A DNA stretch of 64,000 nucleotides from RGIG3102 sp045633415 (GCA_045633415.1 JAZQYH010000076.1:1-64000), one strand, 5' to 3'. Positions 14,675-23,670 are shown, counted from the first letter of the stretch. Numbers and translations are program-made. Notes: generated from the sequence alone by a model not told the origin.

Positions 14675-15847
14675 TTATTCAAATTCTACTTCTGTTGAAG
14701 CTTCCTGTGATGTGTCGATTGTTTCTTCTACAATTTCTTCTTCAGGACCTACAAATTCAAATCTTTCAGCTTCGTCAAAGTCTACGAAACCGATGTAGGA
14801 TTTACCGCAGTTTACAAGCAGTGGATTTTCGTCCATGTCTGTAAATCTCAGAGTATCTGATGCGCCACCCTTGAACCAACGAATCTGTTCAACACGGCCG
14901 TTGGAGAAGTAGTAGCCGATAGCACCATAGCTTAAGTCAACTTTTTGGTAATTAGGGTCGTATGCACCGCCGCCTGGGTATGGATATTTGGAAATATCAG
15001 CAAATGCAATAAATACATTTTCAAATCCCAGCTGCTGACCATTGTTTTCGTCTATTGTCTGTTCTCTTATTCCTTTTTTACCATTATACTGGCTCATCAT
15101 GTAAAGACCAGTTTCTTCGTCATATGTAAAATATGTGCGGTATGTTTCGGAATGAACGATGGAAATATCTGTTACCAGCTGACCGGAAAGTTCTCTTGTA
15201 CCGTTGTTTTCGTCGTATCTGACAAAGTTCATAACAGGGCTTGTATATGATCTTTCCATATCATATTCGTATTTATCAATAGCAGTCTGCAGCAGTTCGG
15301 TATTTGTGTATGCTGTGTGTTCTGTTGCATAACCAGGACGATTTCTTCTGTATGTGAATACTCGTTTCTGACCATCGATATCAAGGTAATTATAGTCGAA
15401 TGAATCAATATATGTCTGTGTGATTTCACTGCGGCCGATATGGCAGTACAGAGCAAAGTAAGGCATAGCCCACTGAAGGAACTGGTCACGGCCTGAACGC
15501 ACAGGACCTACATCACCATCAAGCTTTGTATAGTCTTCAAAAATAGCCATAAAGCGTGTGATACCGCCTTCGACTTTACTTTCAAACAGGATGTTTGCCT
15601 GTGAAAGACCTCTCTGAGGACGTGCAGCTGAAATGTTGTTAATCATAATAGCTGTTGCTCGCATATCTGTGTCAAAATCAGCAGCCATTTTTTTACCTGT
15701 CCAAGGGTTAGGTATAAAAGGTTCTGGTGTAGGTGTTGGTTCTACAATTTCTGGCTGGTCGCCACTGCCTTCTGGTGCAGGCACACAACCTGTGAACACA
15801 GATGCAATCATCAGTGCTGCCAGAAAAACTGATAAAAGTTTTTTCAT
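14675..15847 (-). CDS. DUF3048 (YerB-like) lipoprotein
   Basis: 390 residues from ATG at 15847, chosen because AGGAG lies 8 bases upstream and a lipoprotein signal follows at once ('MKKLLSVFLAALMIASVFTG' then Cys); an earlier in-frame ATG adds a basic extension with no site. After the lipobox a Pro/Thr/Glu linker leads to the DUF3048 domain: 'ATAIMINNISAARPQRGLSQ', 'GGITRFMAIFED', 'VGPVRSGRDQFLQWA', 'YCHIGRS'. C-terminal half holds 'KVDLSYGAIGYYFSNGRV' and an acidic Thr/Glu-rich tail. Extracellular, membrane-anchored; function unknown. Confidence 0.88.
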   Translation of the reverse strand: MKKLLSVFLAALMIASVFTGCVPAPEGSGDQPEIVEPTPTPEPFIPNPWTGKKMAADFDTDMRATAIMINNISAARPQRGLSQANILFESKVEGGITRFMAIFEDYTKLDGDVGPVRSGRDQFLQWAMPYFALYCHIGRSEITQTYIDSFDYNYLDIDGQKRVFTYRRNRPGYATEHTAYTNTELLQTAIDKYEYDMERSYTSPVMNFVRYDENNGTRELSGQLVTDISIVHSETYRTYFTYDEETGLYMMSQYNGKKGIREQTIDENNGQQLGFENVFIAFADISKYPYPGGGAYDPNYQKVDLSYGAIGYYFSNGRVEQIRWFKGGASDTLRFTDMDENPLLVNCGKSYIGFVDFDEAERFEFVGPEEEIVEETIDTSQEASTEVEFE

Positions 15848-15969
15848 ATTTAATCTCCTGGTATTAACCAAATTTATTATACATATTATAGCTTTTTTCA
15901 TATACTAATTCAATATATTTTGTAATAGTATGGAAAAATAACAAATATTTGCGCCTTGGATAGTTTTGT

Positions 15970-15998
15970 TTGATAAATATCCTTGTATGTATTATAAT
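15970..15998 (+). promoter_or_regulatory. Sigma-A promoter of the HAD gene
   Basis: TTGATA (15970-15975), 17-base spacer, TATAAT (15993-15998). Confidence 0.7.
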
Positions 15999-16024
15999 AA
16001 CTATATTATACAACAGGAGAGAAT

Positions 16025-16735
16025 ATGATGATAAAAGCAGTACTTTTTGATTTGGATGGTACTTTGTTGCCTATGGACCAGGATTTGTTTGTAAAAACTT
16101 TTTCTGGCATGCTGGCAAAAAAGATGGAAACAGAAAAAAATTATGACGGCAGACTGTTTGGTAAAGCAGTGTGGGGCAGCATCGGTGCAATGTCTGTAAA
16201 TGACGGCAAAAAGACAAATGAAGAGCTTTTCTGGGATGTTTACTGCGGTGTAATGGGTCTTGACGGCAGAAAAGACGAAGCAGATTTTCTTTATTTTTAC
16301 GAAAATGAATTCCAGAAAACCAAAGAAGTATGCGGTTATGACAAAAGAGCTGATGAGGTAATCAAGTTGGTAAAATCAAAAGGTCTGACAGCGGCGCTGG
16401 CAACAAACCCACTGTTCCCAAGAGTATCTACAGAAAGCAGGGTGAGATGGGCAGGTCTGGACAAAGAGGATTTTGCGCTTATCACTACTTTTGAAGATTA
16501 CAGCTACTGCAAACCAAACCTTGACTATTACAGACAGGTTATTGAAAAACTGGGTGTTGAACCACAGGAATGTGTAATGGTAGGCAACGATGTGTCTGAA
16601 GATATGATTGCACAGCAGTTGGGTATGAAGGTATTCCTGCTGACAGATTGCATTATCAACAAAGAAAACAAAGATATTTCAGCTTATCCAAATGGTGGTT
16701 TTGACCAGCTGAAAGAATTTATTGAAAGCTTATAA
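16025..16735 (+). CDS. HAD-superfamily hydrolase (subfamily IA)
   Basis: 236 residues. Motif I 'LFDLDGTLLPMD', motif II within 'AALATNPLFPR', motif III Lys in 'YSYCKPNLDYYRQV' and motif IV 'MVGNDVSEDMIAQQLGMK'. Helical cap lies between residues about 20 and 100. Probably a small-molecule phosphatase; substrate unknown. Two tandem ATGs; either fits the AGGAGA site. Confidence 0.85.
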   Translation: MMIKAVLFDLDGTLLPMDQDLFVKTFSGMLAKKMETEKNYDGRLFGKAVWGSIGAMSVNDGKKTNEELFWDVYCGVMGLDGRKDEADFLYFYENEFQKTKEVCGYDKRADEVIKLVKSKGLTAALATNPLFPRVSTESRVRWAGLDKEDFALITTFEDYSYCKPNLDYYRQVIEKLGVEPQECVMVGNDVSEDMIAQQLGMKVFLLTDCIINKENKDISAYPNGGFDQLKEFIESL

Positions 16736-16740
16736 AAAAT

Positions 16741-16776
16741 AACAGGTATAGCACAAAAGTGCTATACCTGTTTTAA
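16741..16776. terminator. Bidirectional terminator
   Basis: 14-bp perfect stem AACAGGTATAGCAC / GTGCTATACCTGTT, loop AAAA, between convergent genes. Confidence 0.92.
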
Positions 16777-16786
16777 ATTGCCTGTA

Positions 16787-17803
16787 TTATTTGTTTTTCA
16801 GCTGTACAAAGCCAACTTTGCGGTAAACTTTGTCCAGAATTCTCTGGCTGTAACGCTGTGCTTTCATAGCGCCGTCTTTCATAACGCCTTCCAGATAAGC
16901 TTTGTCTGAAAGGATTCTGTTGTATTCGCCCTGAATTGGTGCCAGACCTTCAACAACTGCCTGACCTACTGCTTCTTTCAGCACGCCATAGCCCTGACCT
17001 TCAAATTCTTTTTCGATTTCTTCAAAGGATTTGCCTGTGAATACATTGTAAATACCCATCAGGTTGGAAACGCCAGGTTTGTTTTCAACGTCGTATTTTA
17101 CAAAACCGTCAGAGTCTGTAACTGCACGTTTGAATTTTCTCATAATAGTGTCTTTATCATCTGACAGAAGAATTGTAGCATTTACATTTTCATCAGATTT
17201 GGACATTTTCTTTGTTGGGTCCTGAAGAGACATGATTTTTGCGCCAACTTTTGGAATTACTGCTTCTGGCATAACAAATGTTTCACCGTATACAGAGTTA
17301 AAGCGCTGTGCAATGTTTCTTGCCAGTTCAACGTGCTGTTTCTGGTCAATACCTACTGGTACTGCAGCTGCATTGTAAGCCAGAATATCAGCAGCCATAA
17401 GAACAGGGTATGTCAACAGACCACCATTGATGTTTTCAGGGTGTTTAGCTGATTTATCTTTAAACTGTGTCATCCTTGTAAGTTCGCCATACTGTACATT
17501 GCATGCCAGAATCCAGTTCAGCTGTGCGTGAACAGGGTTGTGGCTTTGTACAAACACCATACTTCTTTCAGGGTCGATGCCGCTGGCTAAAAGCATAGCA
17601 TATGCTTCGTATGTGCGTTTGCGCAGTGTTGCAGGGTCCTGTCTCACTGTAAGAGCATGCTGGTCAACAACACTGTATATACAGTTGTATTCATCCTGCA
17701 GCAGTGGCCAGTTACGAACAGCCCCAATGTAGTTACCGAGTGTGAATGAACCTGTTGGCTGAATGCCGCTGAAAACTATTTTTTTTGCGTTATCTTTTTC
17801 CAT
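16787..17803 (-). CDS. trpS: Tryptophanyl-tRNA synthetase
   Basis: 338 residues, normal. Class I signatures: 'SGIQPTGSFTLGNYIGA' (HIGH-equivalent TLGN) and 'KKMSKSDENVNAT' (KMSKS). 'GIDPERSMVFVQS' and 'MAADILAYNAAAVPVG' are typical TrpRS stretches. AAGGAGG precedes the ATG on the minus strand. The ~195-base leader can form an imperfect hairpin but shows no T-box antiterminator motif. Confidence 0.96.
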   Translation of the reverse strand: MEKDNAKKIVFSGIQPTGSFTLGNYIGAVRNWPLLQDEYNCIYSVVDQHALTVRQDPATLRKRTYEAYAMLLASGIDPERSMVFVQSHNPVHAQLNWILACNVQYGELTRMTQFKDKSAKHPENINGGLLTYPVLMAADILAYNAAAVPVGIDQKQHVELARNIAQRFNSVYGETFVMPEAVIPKVGAKIMSLQDPTKKMSKSDENVNATILLSDDKDTIMRKFKRAVTDSDGFVKYDVENKPGVSNLMGIYNVFTGKSFEEIEKEFEGQGYGVLKEAVGQAVVEGLAPIQGEYNRILSDKAYLEGVMKDGAMKAQRYSQRILDKVYRKVGFVQLKNK

Positions 17804-17936
17804 ACTGTGCCTCCTTGCTGTATTTACTCAATGTGCAGAAAGTATAATTATTAATTTTTTGTACTCTCTCTGCGCACATCTGAGCATAAATAAAGATAAT
17901 ATACCATATAATAACACATTTTAGATTGTTTTGCAA

Positions 17937-17965
17937 TTGACAAAGTTGTAAATAAATAATAATAT
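17937..17965 (+). promoter_or_regulatory. Sigma-A promoter of gltX
   Basis: TTGACA (17937-17942), 17-base spacer, TAATAT (17960-17965). Confidence 0.75.
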
Positions 17966-18000
17966 ATATGTATCATTAAAACCATTTATGGAGGATTATC

Positions 18001-19452
18001 ATGGCATTAGATAGAATCAGAACTAGATTTGCCCCAAGTCCAACAGGCTACATGCACGTTGGCAACCTTCGCACAGCTCTGTATGCATTCCTCACAGCAC
18101 GCAGAAATGATGGCGATTTCCTGCTCAGAATTGAAGACACAGACCAGTCACGTCAGGTGGAAGGTGCTGTTGAGATTATATATAACACACTTACTGAGAC
18201 AAAACTGTTCTGGGACGAAGGTCCAGACTGCGGCGGTCCATACGGCCCATACGTACAGTCTGAAAGAAAAGACATCTACAAAAAATATGCAGAAATGCTG
18301 GTAGAAAAAGGCGCAGCTTACTACTGCTTCTGTACAAAAGAAAGACTGGAAGAAGTTAACAGAATCAAACAGCTGTCCGGTCAGATTCCAGGTTACGACA
18401 ACCACTGCCGCAGCCTGACAAAAGAAGAAATCCAGGCTAAACTGGACGCTGGCGAACCATACGTTATCCGCCAGAGAATTCCAGACGAAGGCCAGACATA
18501 CTTTGATGACCTCGTATACGGCCGTATCACAGTTGACAACAGCACACTGGACGACCAGGTTCTGCTGAAAGCTGACGGTATGCCAACATACAATTTTGCA
18601 AACGTTGTTGACGACCACCTGATGCTGATTAACCCAGTTATCCGTGGTGCAGAATACCTGTCTTCAGCGCCTAAATACAACCTGCTGTATCAGGCATTCG
18701 GTTGGGAAATCCCAGACTACGTTCACTGCCCACCAGTTATGAGAGATGCACAGCACAAACTGTCCAAACGTCATGGTGACGCTTCTTACGAAGACCTGGT
18801 AGCAATGGGTTACCTTAAAGAAGCTATCCTGAACTACATCGCTCTGCTGGGCTGGTCACCAAAATCAGAACAGGAAAAATTCTCACTGGAAGAACTGGCA
18901 AAAGTATTTGACCCAGCTAACATTTCCAAATCACCAGCTATCTTTGATATTGAAAAACTGAAATTCCTCAACGGTGAATACATCCGTGAACTTTCAGCTG
19001 AAGACTTCAAAGAAAAAGCAATGCCATTCATCAAAAAAGGTGTTAAAGGCGAATGTGACTTTGACCTGCTGTGCAGCGTTCTGCAGAAACGTTGCGATGT
19101 TCTGGGCGACCTGACAGAACAGGTAGACTTCATTGACGAAATGCCAGAATACGATATCGAACTGTACACAAACAAAAAGATGAAAACAAACCCAGAAAAC
19201 TCCAAAGAAATGCTGGGCCGCATCCTGCCAGTACTGGAAGCTATCGAAGACTGGACAATGGACAACATCCACAACAAACTGTTCGAACTCATCGGCGAAC
19301 TTGGCGTTAAAAACGGTCTTGTTCTTTACCCACTGCGTGTTGCTGTTTCCGGTAAACAGTTCACACCAGGTGGCGGCGTAGAACTGGCTGCTATCATGGG
19401 CAAAGAAAAAACAATTGCACGTGTAAAAGCTGCTATTGAAAAACTTGCTTAA
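18001..19452 (+). CDS. gltX: Glutamyl-tRNA synthetase
   Basis: 483 residues, normal for bacterial GluRS. HIGH-type box 'PSPTGYMHVGNLRTALY' near residue 14; KMSKS-type 'KLSKRHGD' at K253-R257; 'RIEDTDQSR' near residue 43. The C-terminal helical anticodon-binding domain ends 'KEKTIARVKAAIEKLA'. The Cys-x-Cys zinc motif of some GluRS appears only partly ('YYCFC'). Probably non-discriminating if GatCAB is present elsewhere; not testable here. GGAGG before the ATG; single gene unit. Confidence 0.97.
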   Translation: MALDRIRTRFAPSPTGYMHVGNLRTALYAFLTARRNDGDFLLRIEDTDQSRQVEGAVEIIYNTLTETKLFWDEGPDCGGPYGPYVQSERKDIYKKYAEMLVEKGAAYYCFCTKERLEEVNRIKQLSGQIPGYDNHCRSLTKEEIQAKLDAGEPYVIRQRIPDEGQTYFDDLVYGRITVDNSTLDDQVLLKADGMPTYNFANVVDDHLMLINPVIRGAEYLSSAPKYNLLYQAFGWEIPDYVHCPPVMRDAQHKLSKRHGDASYEDLVAMGYLKEAILNYIALLGWSPKSEQEKFSLEELAKVFDPANISKSPAIFDIEKLKFLNGEYIRELSAEDFKEKAMPFIKKGVKGECDFDLLCSVLQKRCDVLGDLTEQVDFIDEMPEYDIELYTNKKMKTNPENSKEMLGRILPVLEAIEDWTMDNIHNKLFELIGELGVKNGLVLYPLRVAVSGKQFTPGGGVELAAIMGKEKTIARVKAAIEKLA

Positions 19453-19464
19453 TTTTTAAAATAT

Positions 19465-19495
19465 AAAGGCACGGCGTAAGCCGTGCCTTTTGTTT
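19465..19495 (+). terminator. Terminator of gltX
   Basis: AAAGGCACGGC / GCCGTGCCTTT with loop GTAA and a T-rich tail. Confidence 0.92.
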
Positions 19496-19695
19496 TGCTG
19501 TAATAAAGTGTAATAATAACTGTTATTTATAATGTATATAAAATTCCTTTGTAGTATATCGACAGGTGTGAATCTGGTGATGATTCGACTATAAAAAATT
19601 AAGTAATCATAGGCTAACCCTTGCTTATTCGTGGGTGTTTCCTATTTTGCACTATAAATATCAATTAAAACTTATTTATTTGTACAATATAATAA

Positions 19696-19724
19696 TTGAC
19701 TTTTTACATAATTAGTAATATGAT
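19696..19724 (+). promoter_or_regulatory. Sigma-A promoter of MFS gene
   Basis: TTGACT (19696-19701), 17-base spacer, TATGAT (19719-19724); a second TATAAT lies at 19733-19738. Confidence 0.65.
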
Positions 19725-19750
19725 TATTTTAGTATAATTTAATCTATACA

Positions 19751-19778
19751 AAGTATGTATACTTTTAGAAAAGTATAC
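19751..19778 (+). promoter_or_regulatory. Operator-like overlapping palindromes before MFS gene
   Basis: GTATACTTTT-AG-AAAAGTATAC (19757-19778) is a perfect 10-bp inverted repeat; it overlaps AAGTAT-GT-ATACTT (19751-19764). They lie between the -10 box and the ribosome site, as expected for a repressor site or an RNA hairpin near the start codon. Confidence 0.55.
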
Positions 19779-19798
19779 GAAAGGAGAAAAAATTTAAA

Positions 19799-21094
19799 AT
19801 GGCAAATAATGTAAAAGAAAAGAAAAACGATCTTGACGTTATTGGCTTCTGGAAGGCTCAGCAGCCAGCATGGAAAATTACTGTTTATCGTACTTCCATG
19901 GAACGTCTTGTTTACAAAGCAGTTCTGCCATATCTCACACTGTACATCGTACTGATGGGTGCTACAAAATCCCAGATTGGTACAGTTACAGCTATGGGTA
20001 CTCTGGTAGCTGCAATTATGGCACCATTCCTTGGTTCCTACATCGATATCAACGGTCCTAAGAAAATGTATATTCTTGGTATCATAGTTCTGCTGCTTGG
20101 TTACATTGCTCTGTGGGGCGCACCAATATGGCAGATTGCTGCTCTGGGTATGTTCCTGCATACAATGGGTGGTACACTGGGCGGTCAGTCCTGTGCAAAC
20201 ATCTGTGGTAACTGTCTGGAATCCTGCGACCGTGCAAAAGGTATGCTGGTTTGTGAAACATTCGCTGCTGGTGTTCTTGGTATGATTGGTCCAGCATTTG
20301 CAGGTTGGTTCCTGATTAATGTTATGGGCGTTGAAGGTACACCTACAGACCCACTGACAATCAAACCTCTGTTCCTGTTCTGTGTAGCTATCACATTCCT
20401 GTCACTGCTGATGATTATCTTCAAACTGGATGTTAGCCATCTGGGTTCAAAAGGTAAAGCAAGAGCAAAACGTAACCCAATTAAAGATGCTTTCGCACTT
20501 ATGAAAGCAGACAAAAACTGTATGAAATGGATGATTATGACAGGTGTTAACCGTATGCCTATGGTTATGATCGTTCCTTACCTCCAGCTTTACGCAGCTG
20601 AAGCTAAAGGCGCTACAACAGGCGAACTCGCTGCTATGACAACAGCTACAGCTCTTACATCTGTTGTTTGCGGCTACTTCTTCGGTATTCTGGCTGACAA
20701 ATACGGCCGTAAGAAAACACTTACATTTGCAATTGTTGCATATATTGCTGCTCTTGTTCTGCTTCTCACATCCAAAGGTACAGGCACACTTATCATCGTT
20801 GGTCTGCTTGTTGGTTTCCAGGAAATCGGTGCAGTTATCAACGGTTCTATCCAGCATGAACTTGTTCCAGGTTGGGCTCGTGGCCGCTGGTCAGGTTCTA
20901 ACGGTATGGTTGGCTCTCTGGTTGCTTCTATCTTTGCATATGCAGCTGGTATCATCTACGACGGTGTTGGCCCACAGTGGCTTTTCATCATCTACATTGT
21001 TGCTGAAGTTGCTATCCGTCTGCCACTGCTGTGGACACTTCCAGAAACACTTAACTACAAAGTTGACGAATCCAAATTCGAACACCTTCTGTAA
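19799..21094 (+). CDS. MFS transporter
   Basis: 431 residues, about 12 membrane helices. Motif-A-like loops occur between helices 2-3 ('GSYIDINGPKKMYILG') and 8-9 ('GILADKYGRKKTLTF'), the classic pseudo-twofold MFS layout. 'QEIGAVINGSIQHELVPGWARGRWSG' (split here at residues about 343-368) includes the conserved charged turn. No substrate signature. Ribosome site AAAGGAG. Its own promoter with adjacent palindromes implies ligand-responsive control, as for efflux pumps; sugar or drug transport are both possible. Confidence 0.85.
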   Translation: MANNVKEKKNDLDVIGFWKAQQPAWKITVYRTSMERLVYKAVLPYLTLYIVLMGATKSQIGTVTAMGTLVAAIMAPFLGSYIDINGPKKMYILGIIVLLLGYIALWGAPIWQIAALGMFLHTMGGTLGGQSCANICGNCLESCDRAKGMLVCETFAAGVLGMIGPAFAGWFLINVMGVEGTPTDPLTIKPLFLFCVAITFLSLLMIIFKLDVSHLGSKGKARAKRNPIKDAFALMKADKNCMKWMIMTGVNRMPMVMIVPYLQLYAAEAKGATTGELAAMTTATALTSVVCGYFFGILADKYGRKKTLTFAIVAYIAALVLLLTSKGTGTLIIVGLLVGFQEIGAVINGSIQHELVPGWARGRWSGSNGMVGSLVASIFAYAAGIIYDGVGPQWLFIIYIVAEVAIRLPLLWTLPETLNYKVDESKFEHLL

Positions 21095-21116
21095 TTATTT
21101 GATTCATTTCAAAATT

Positions 21117-21147
21117 AAAAGACCGTCATTTGACGGTCTTTTTTTTA
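21117..21147. terminator. Bidirectional terminator
   Basis: AAAAGACCGTCA / TGACGGTCTTTT, loop TT, with eight-plus Ts; lies between convergent genes. Confidence 0.92.
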
Positions 21148-21498
21148 TTGTGTTTTTATTTGTGATAATATTTCCTGTGCTGGCACACCATACAGCTGGG
21201 CGATTGCCAGCAGGTTAGAGGTGGATGGCTCACTGGTGCCGTTTTCCCATTTGGACACTGCCTGTCGGGAAACACCCAGCGACTGTGCAACAAATTCCTG
21301 TGTCATATTGTTTTTTACTCGGTATTCTCTCAATACATCATGCAGTTTGTTTTCAGAGGTAACTGGTTGTTGAGTTTTGGTTCTGGATGAAAAATATCTT
21401 ATACCCGATGTCATAAATTTTACAAACAGCACAGCTATCACAATAATGAGAAAAATATTCAGCCATGTAAAAAGTGTGGTATAAAAGGTTATATTCAT
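21145..21498 (-). CDS. XRE-family regulator with N-terminal membrane helix
   Basis: 117 residues. A hydrophobic segment (about residues 8-30, 'LFTWLNIFLIIVIAVLFVKF') is followed by a basic linker and a C-terminal Cro/C1 helix-turn-helix: 'LREYRVKNNMTQEFVAQSLG' and 'SRQAVSKWENGTSEPS'. Domain order is helix first, DNA-binding domain last, the reverse of RodZ-type proteins, so the HTH would hang from the inner face of the membrane. CAACTAT direct repeats (11-bp spacing, about 21553-21570) lie upstream and could be its own operator. GGAGG before ATG. Target unknown. Confidence 0.82.
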   Translation of the reverse strand: MNITFYTTLFTWLNIFLIIVIAVLFVKFMTSGIRYFSSRTKTQQPVTSENKLHDVLREYRVKNNMTQEFVAQSLGVSRQAVSKWENGTSEPSTSNLLAIAQLYGVPAQEILSQIKTQ

Positions 21499-21579
21499 AA
21501 GCCACCTCCGTTCTTTGTATGTATTTTACCACATAGGCAGGAAAAACACCACCAACTATCAGTCAACTATTGGTTGCAA

Positions 21580-21608
21580 AAAAAATAAAGAGGGGAAAGC
21601 CCCTCTTT
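21580..21608 (-). terminator. Terminator of NusG-II gene (minus)
   Basis: AAAGAGGGG / CCCCTCTTT stem, T-rich tail on the minus strand. Confidence 0.88.
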
Positions 21609-21631
21609 TGATTTTAATATAAATTTGGTTA

Positions 21632-22000
21632 TTATCTTTCGTCTGTAATCAGTACAGCTACGCCAGCTGGCATGCAAACAGCAAAGTCGTCTTCTTCACT
21701 TACAAAGCCAAAGCCTTCGCACAGGTGGTCTGGGCACAGGCTGTTGATAAAGCGGATAGCACCGTCTTTAACTTCAAGTGTTACAACAAAGTTACCTTCT
21801 GTAACAGTGTGGATAGCATCTTCTTCCAGAGAGATTTCGTATCTTGTTTCTGTGTTGTCGATTGCAACCATTGCATATTCGCCTTTATCAGCTGTGAAAT
21901 ATCTGATAGCCAGCGCTACAATGGAAAAGCCTAGCAGACCGCCGATAAGAATTTTATTTATATCAATTTTACTTTCTTTTTCTACAGGTTTGTTTGCCAT
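21632..22000 (-). CDS. NusG domain II-containing membrane protein
   Basis: 122 residues. One membrane helix (about residues 17-35) then a small beta domain with the family pattern: 'VVTLEVKDGAIRFINSLCPD', 'HLCEGFG' and 'DFAVCMPAGVAVLI', giving CPdxxC and a later Cys-x-Pro. These small anchored proteins often precede or accompany Gx transporter/ApbE-type redox genes in Firmicutes, but none is adjacent here. Function unknown. Confidence 0.8.
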   Translation of the reverse strand: MANKPVEKESKIDINKILIGGLLGFSIVALAIRYFTADKGEYAMVAIDNTETRYEISLEEDAIHTVTEGNFVVTLEVKDGAIRFINSLCPDHLCEGFGFVSEEDDFAVCMPAGVAVLITDER

Positions 22001-22129
22001 AGTAATCTTCCTTTGTTTTTTAGTTCCAAAGTATAATTATACACTATCGATAACAAAATTTCCATAGTGATTTTATATTTATTTTATGATACAATAGTAA
22101 TATCTTAATGAACAAACGGAGGTCGTTCT

Positions 22130-23524
22130 ATGATTAATGCTGATTTAAGAGCAAAAGTTCAGCAGTTTGCTGAAGAAAATAAAGAAAACATCATTCAGGA
22201 CATTAAAGACTTGGTAGCTATCAAATCCATCGCTGGCCAGCCAGCTGAAGGTATGCCATTTGGTCCAGGCCCAAGAGCTGCACTGGATAAAGCACTGGAA
22301 ATGGCTGCACGCTTTGGCCTGAAAACAGTTAATGTAGACAACTACATCGGCTATGCAGAACTGCCAGGTGAATCTGAAGATTACCTTGCTTCTGTTTGCC
22401 ACCTGGACGTTGTACCAGAAGGCAACGGCTGGAAAGCTGACCCATTCACAGTAAGAGAAATCGAAGGCTGGCTTATCGGCCGTGGCGTATGCGACAACAA
22501 AGGTGCTTCAGTTCTTACAATGTACATGCTGAAATTCTTTAAAGAACAGGGCATGAAACTGAGATACACAACAAGAGCTATTTTCGGTACAGACGAAGAA
22601 ACAGGCTCCACAGACGTTGCATACTACCTGAAAAAAGAAAAACACCCACTGTTTATCTTCTCACCAGATGCTAATTTCCCAGTTTGCTGTGGTGAAAAAG
22701 GTATCTGTTCATTCAAACTCCACAGCAAAAAAGTGGAAAATTCCAACGTTGTAGAATTCAATGCTGGTACAGCAGGCAACGTTATCCCAGACCTTGCAGA
22801 AGTTACATTCAAAAAAGGTGTTGGTCAGTTCCCAGTTGCTGAAAATATGGAAGTTGTTGAAACAGAAAACGGTGTAAAAGTTGTTGCACACGGTATCGGC
22901 GGCCACGCAGCATTCCCTAACGGTACAAGAAACGCTATCGGTATGCTGGTTAAATACGGTCTGGAAAACAACCTGTTCAGCGAAGAAGAAAAACCTTATT
23001 TTGAACTTCTGTGGAAACTCCACAGCGTAACAGATGGTTCAGGTCTTGGCATCGATGCTGATGACGGCTACTTTGAACCACTTACATGTATCGGCGGTAT
23101 CATGAAATATGAAGATGGCGTATTCTGCCAGCATATCAACATCCGCTACCCAACAAACACAGACCCAGACAAAATGCACTCTATCCTTGCACCACAGTTT
23201 GAAGCTGTTGGCGGCTTTGTTCCAGAAACAAAAGGCTCTAAACCAATGTTTATCAGCCCAGAAAACCCAATCATCAAGGCTATGCAGGATACATACAACG
23301 AAATCACAGGTCTTGATACAAAACCATACACAATCGGTGGTGGTACATATGCAAGAAGCTTCCCAATGGGCGTTGCATTCGGTATCGAACCAAAAGGCGA
23401 CGAACTGCCAGATTTCGTAGGTACAGCACATATGGCTGAAGAAGGCTACTCCATCGAAGGCTTTATGAGCGCTCTGGAAATCCTTACACTTTCCATGTAC
23501 GAATTGCATAAACTGGACTACTAA
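22130..23524 (+). CDS. pepV: Dipeptidase PepV (M20 family)
   Basis: 464 residues, normal. Zinc ligands and catalytic residues: 'VCHLDVVPEGNGW' (His, Asp), 'GVCDNKGASVL' (bridging Asp), 'GTDEETGSTD' (catalytic and ligand Glu), 'FSPDANFPV' (Asp) and a C-terminal 'GTAHMAEEGYSIEGF' (His). A lid domain lies at about residues 190-375. Cleaves dipeptides in the cytoplasm, a natural step after peptide import. GGAGG precedes the ATG. Codon use is highly biased, suggesting strong expression. Confidence 0.94.
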   Translation: MINADLRAKVQQFAEENKENIIQDIKDLVAIKSIAGQPAEGMPFGPGPRAALDKALEMAARFGLKTVNVDNYIGYAELPGESEDYLASVCHLDVVPEGNGWKADPFTVREIEGWLIGRGVCDNKGASVLTMYMLKFFKEQGMKLRYTTRAIFGTDEETGSTDVAYYLKKEKHPLFIFSPDANFPVCCGEKGICSFKLHSKKVENSNVVEFNAGTAGNVIPDLAEVTFKKGVGQFPVAENMEVVETENGVKVVAHGIGGHAAFPNGTRNAIGMLVKYGLENNLFSEEEKPYFELLWKLHSVTDGSGLGIDADDGYFEPLTCIGGIMKYEDGVFCQHINIRYPTNTDPDKMHSILAPQFEAVGGFVPETKGSKPMFISPENPIIKAMQDTYNEITGLDTKPYTIGGGTYARSFPMGVAFGIEPKGDELPDFVGTAHMAEEGYSIEGFMSALEILTLSMYELHKLDY

Positions 23525-23555
23525 TTTAATAGTCTATATTCAAATATGATTAACA

Positions 23556-23590
23556 GTCACCAGCCTGTATTTACAGGCTGGTGACTTATT
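23556..23590 (+). terminator. First terminator after pepV
   Basis: 14-bp stem GTCACCAGCCTGTA / TACAGGCTGGTGAC with a 2-base centre; T tail is weak. Confidence 0.75.
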
Positions 23591-23636
23591 ATGCTGAGGT
23601 TTGAAAAAGAATAATTTTTTGCACCATTTCGTATTA

Positions 23637-23670
23637 AAAAAACAGGGGAAACACCCCTGTTTTATTTTTT
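23637..23670 (+). terminator. Second terminator after pepV
   Basis: AAAACAGGGG / CCCCTGTTTT, 5-base loop, long T run. Confidence 0.88.

Larger units (their letters stand above)
19453..19798. other. Intergenic region between gltX and MFS gene
   Basis: 346 bases: the gltX terminator, a segment (19551-19660) able to form at least two hairpins but matching no RNA family I know, then the MFS promoter and a palindromic operator-like stretch. No coding signal. Confidence 0.6.

Noticed and set aside
17804..18000. T-box riboswitch upstream of trpS
   Set aside because: The leader can form an imperfect hairpin (GTGCGCAGAGAG... with CTTTCTGCAC), but there is no AGGGTGGNACCGCG-type antiterminator and no terminator before the start codon.
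19551..19660. preQ1, fluoride or THF riboswitch
   Set aside because: Short stretches (CTATAAAAAATTAAG, GATGATTCG) recall these classes, but the conserved loops and pairings are missing and the segment lies upstream of the promoter of the next gene.
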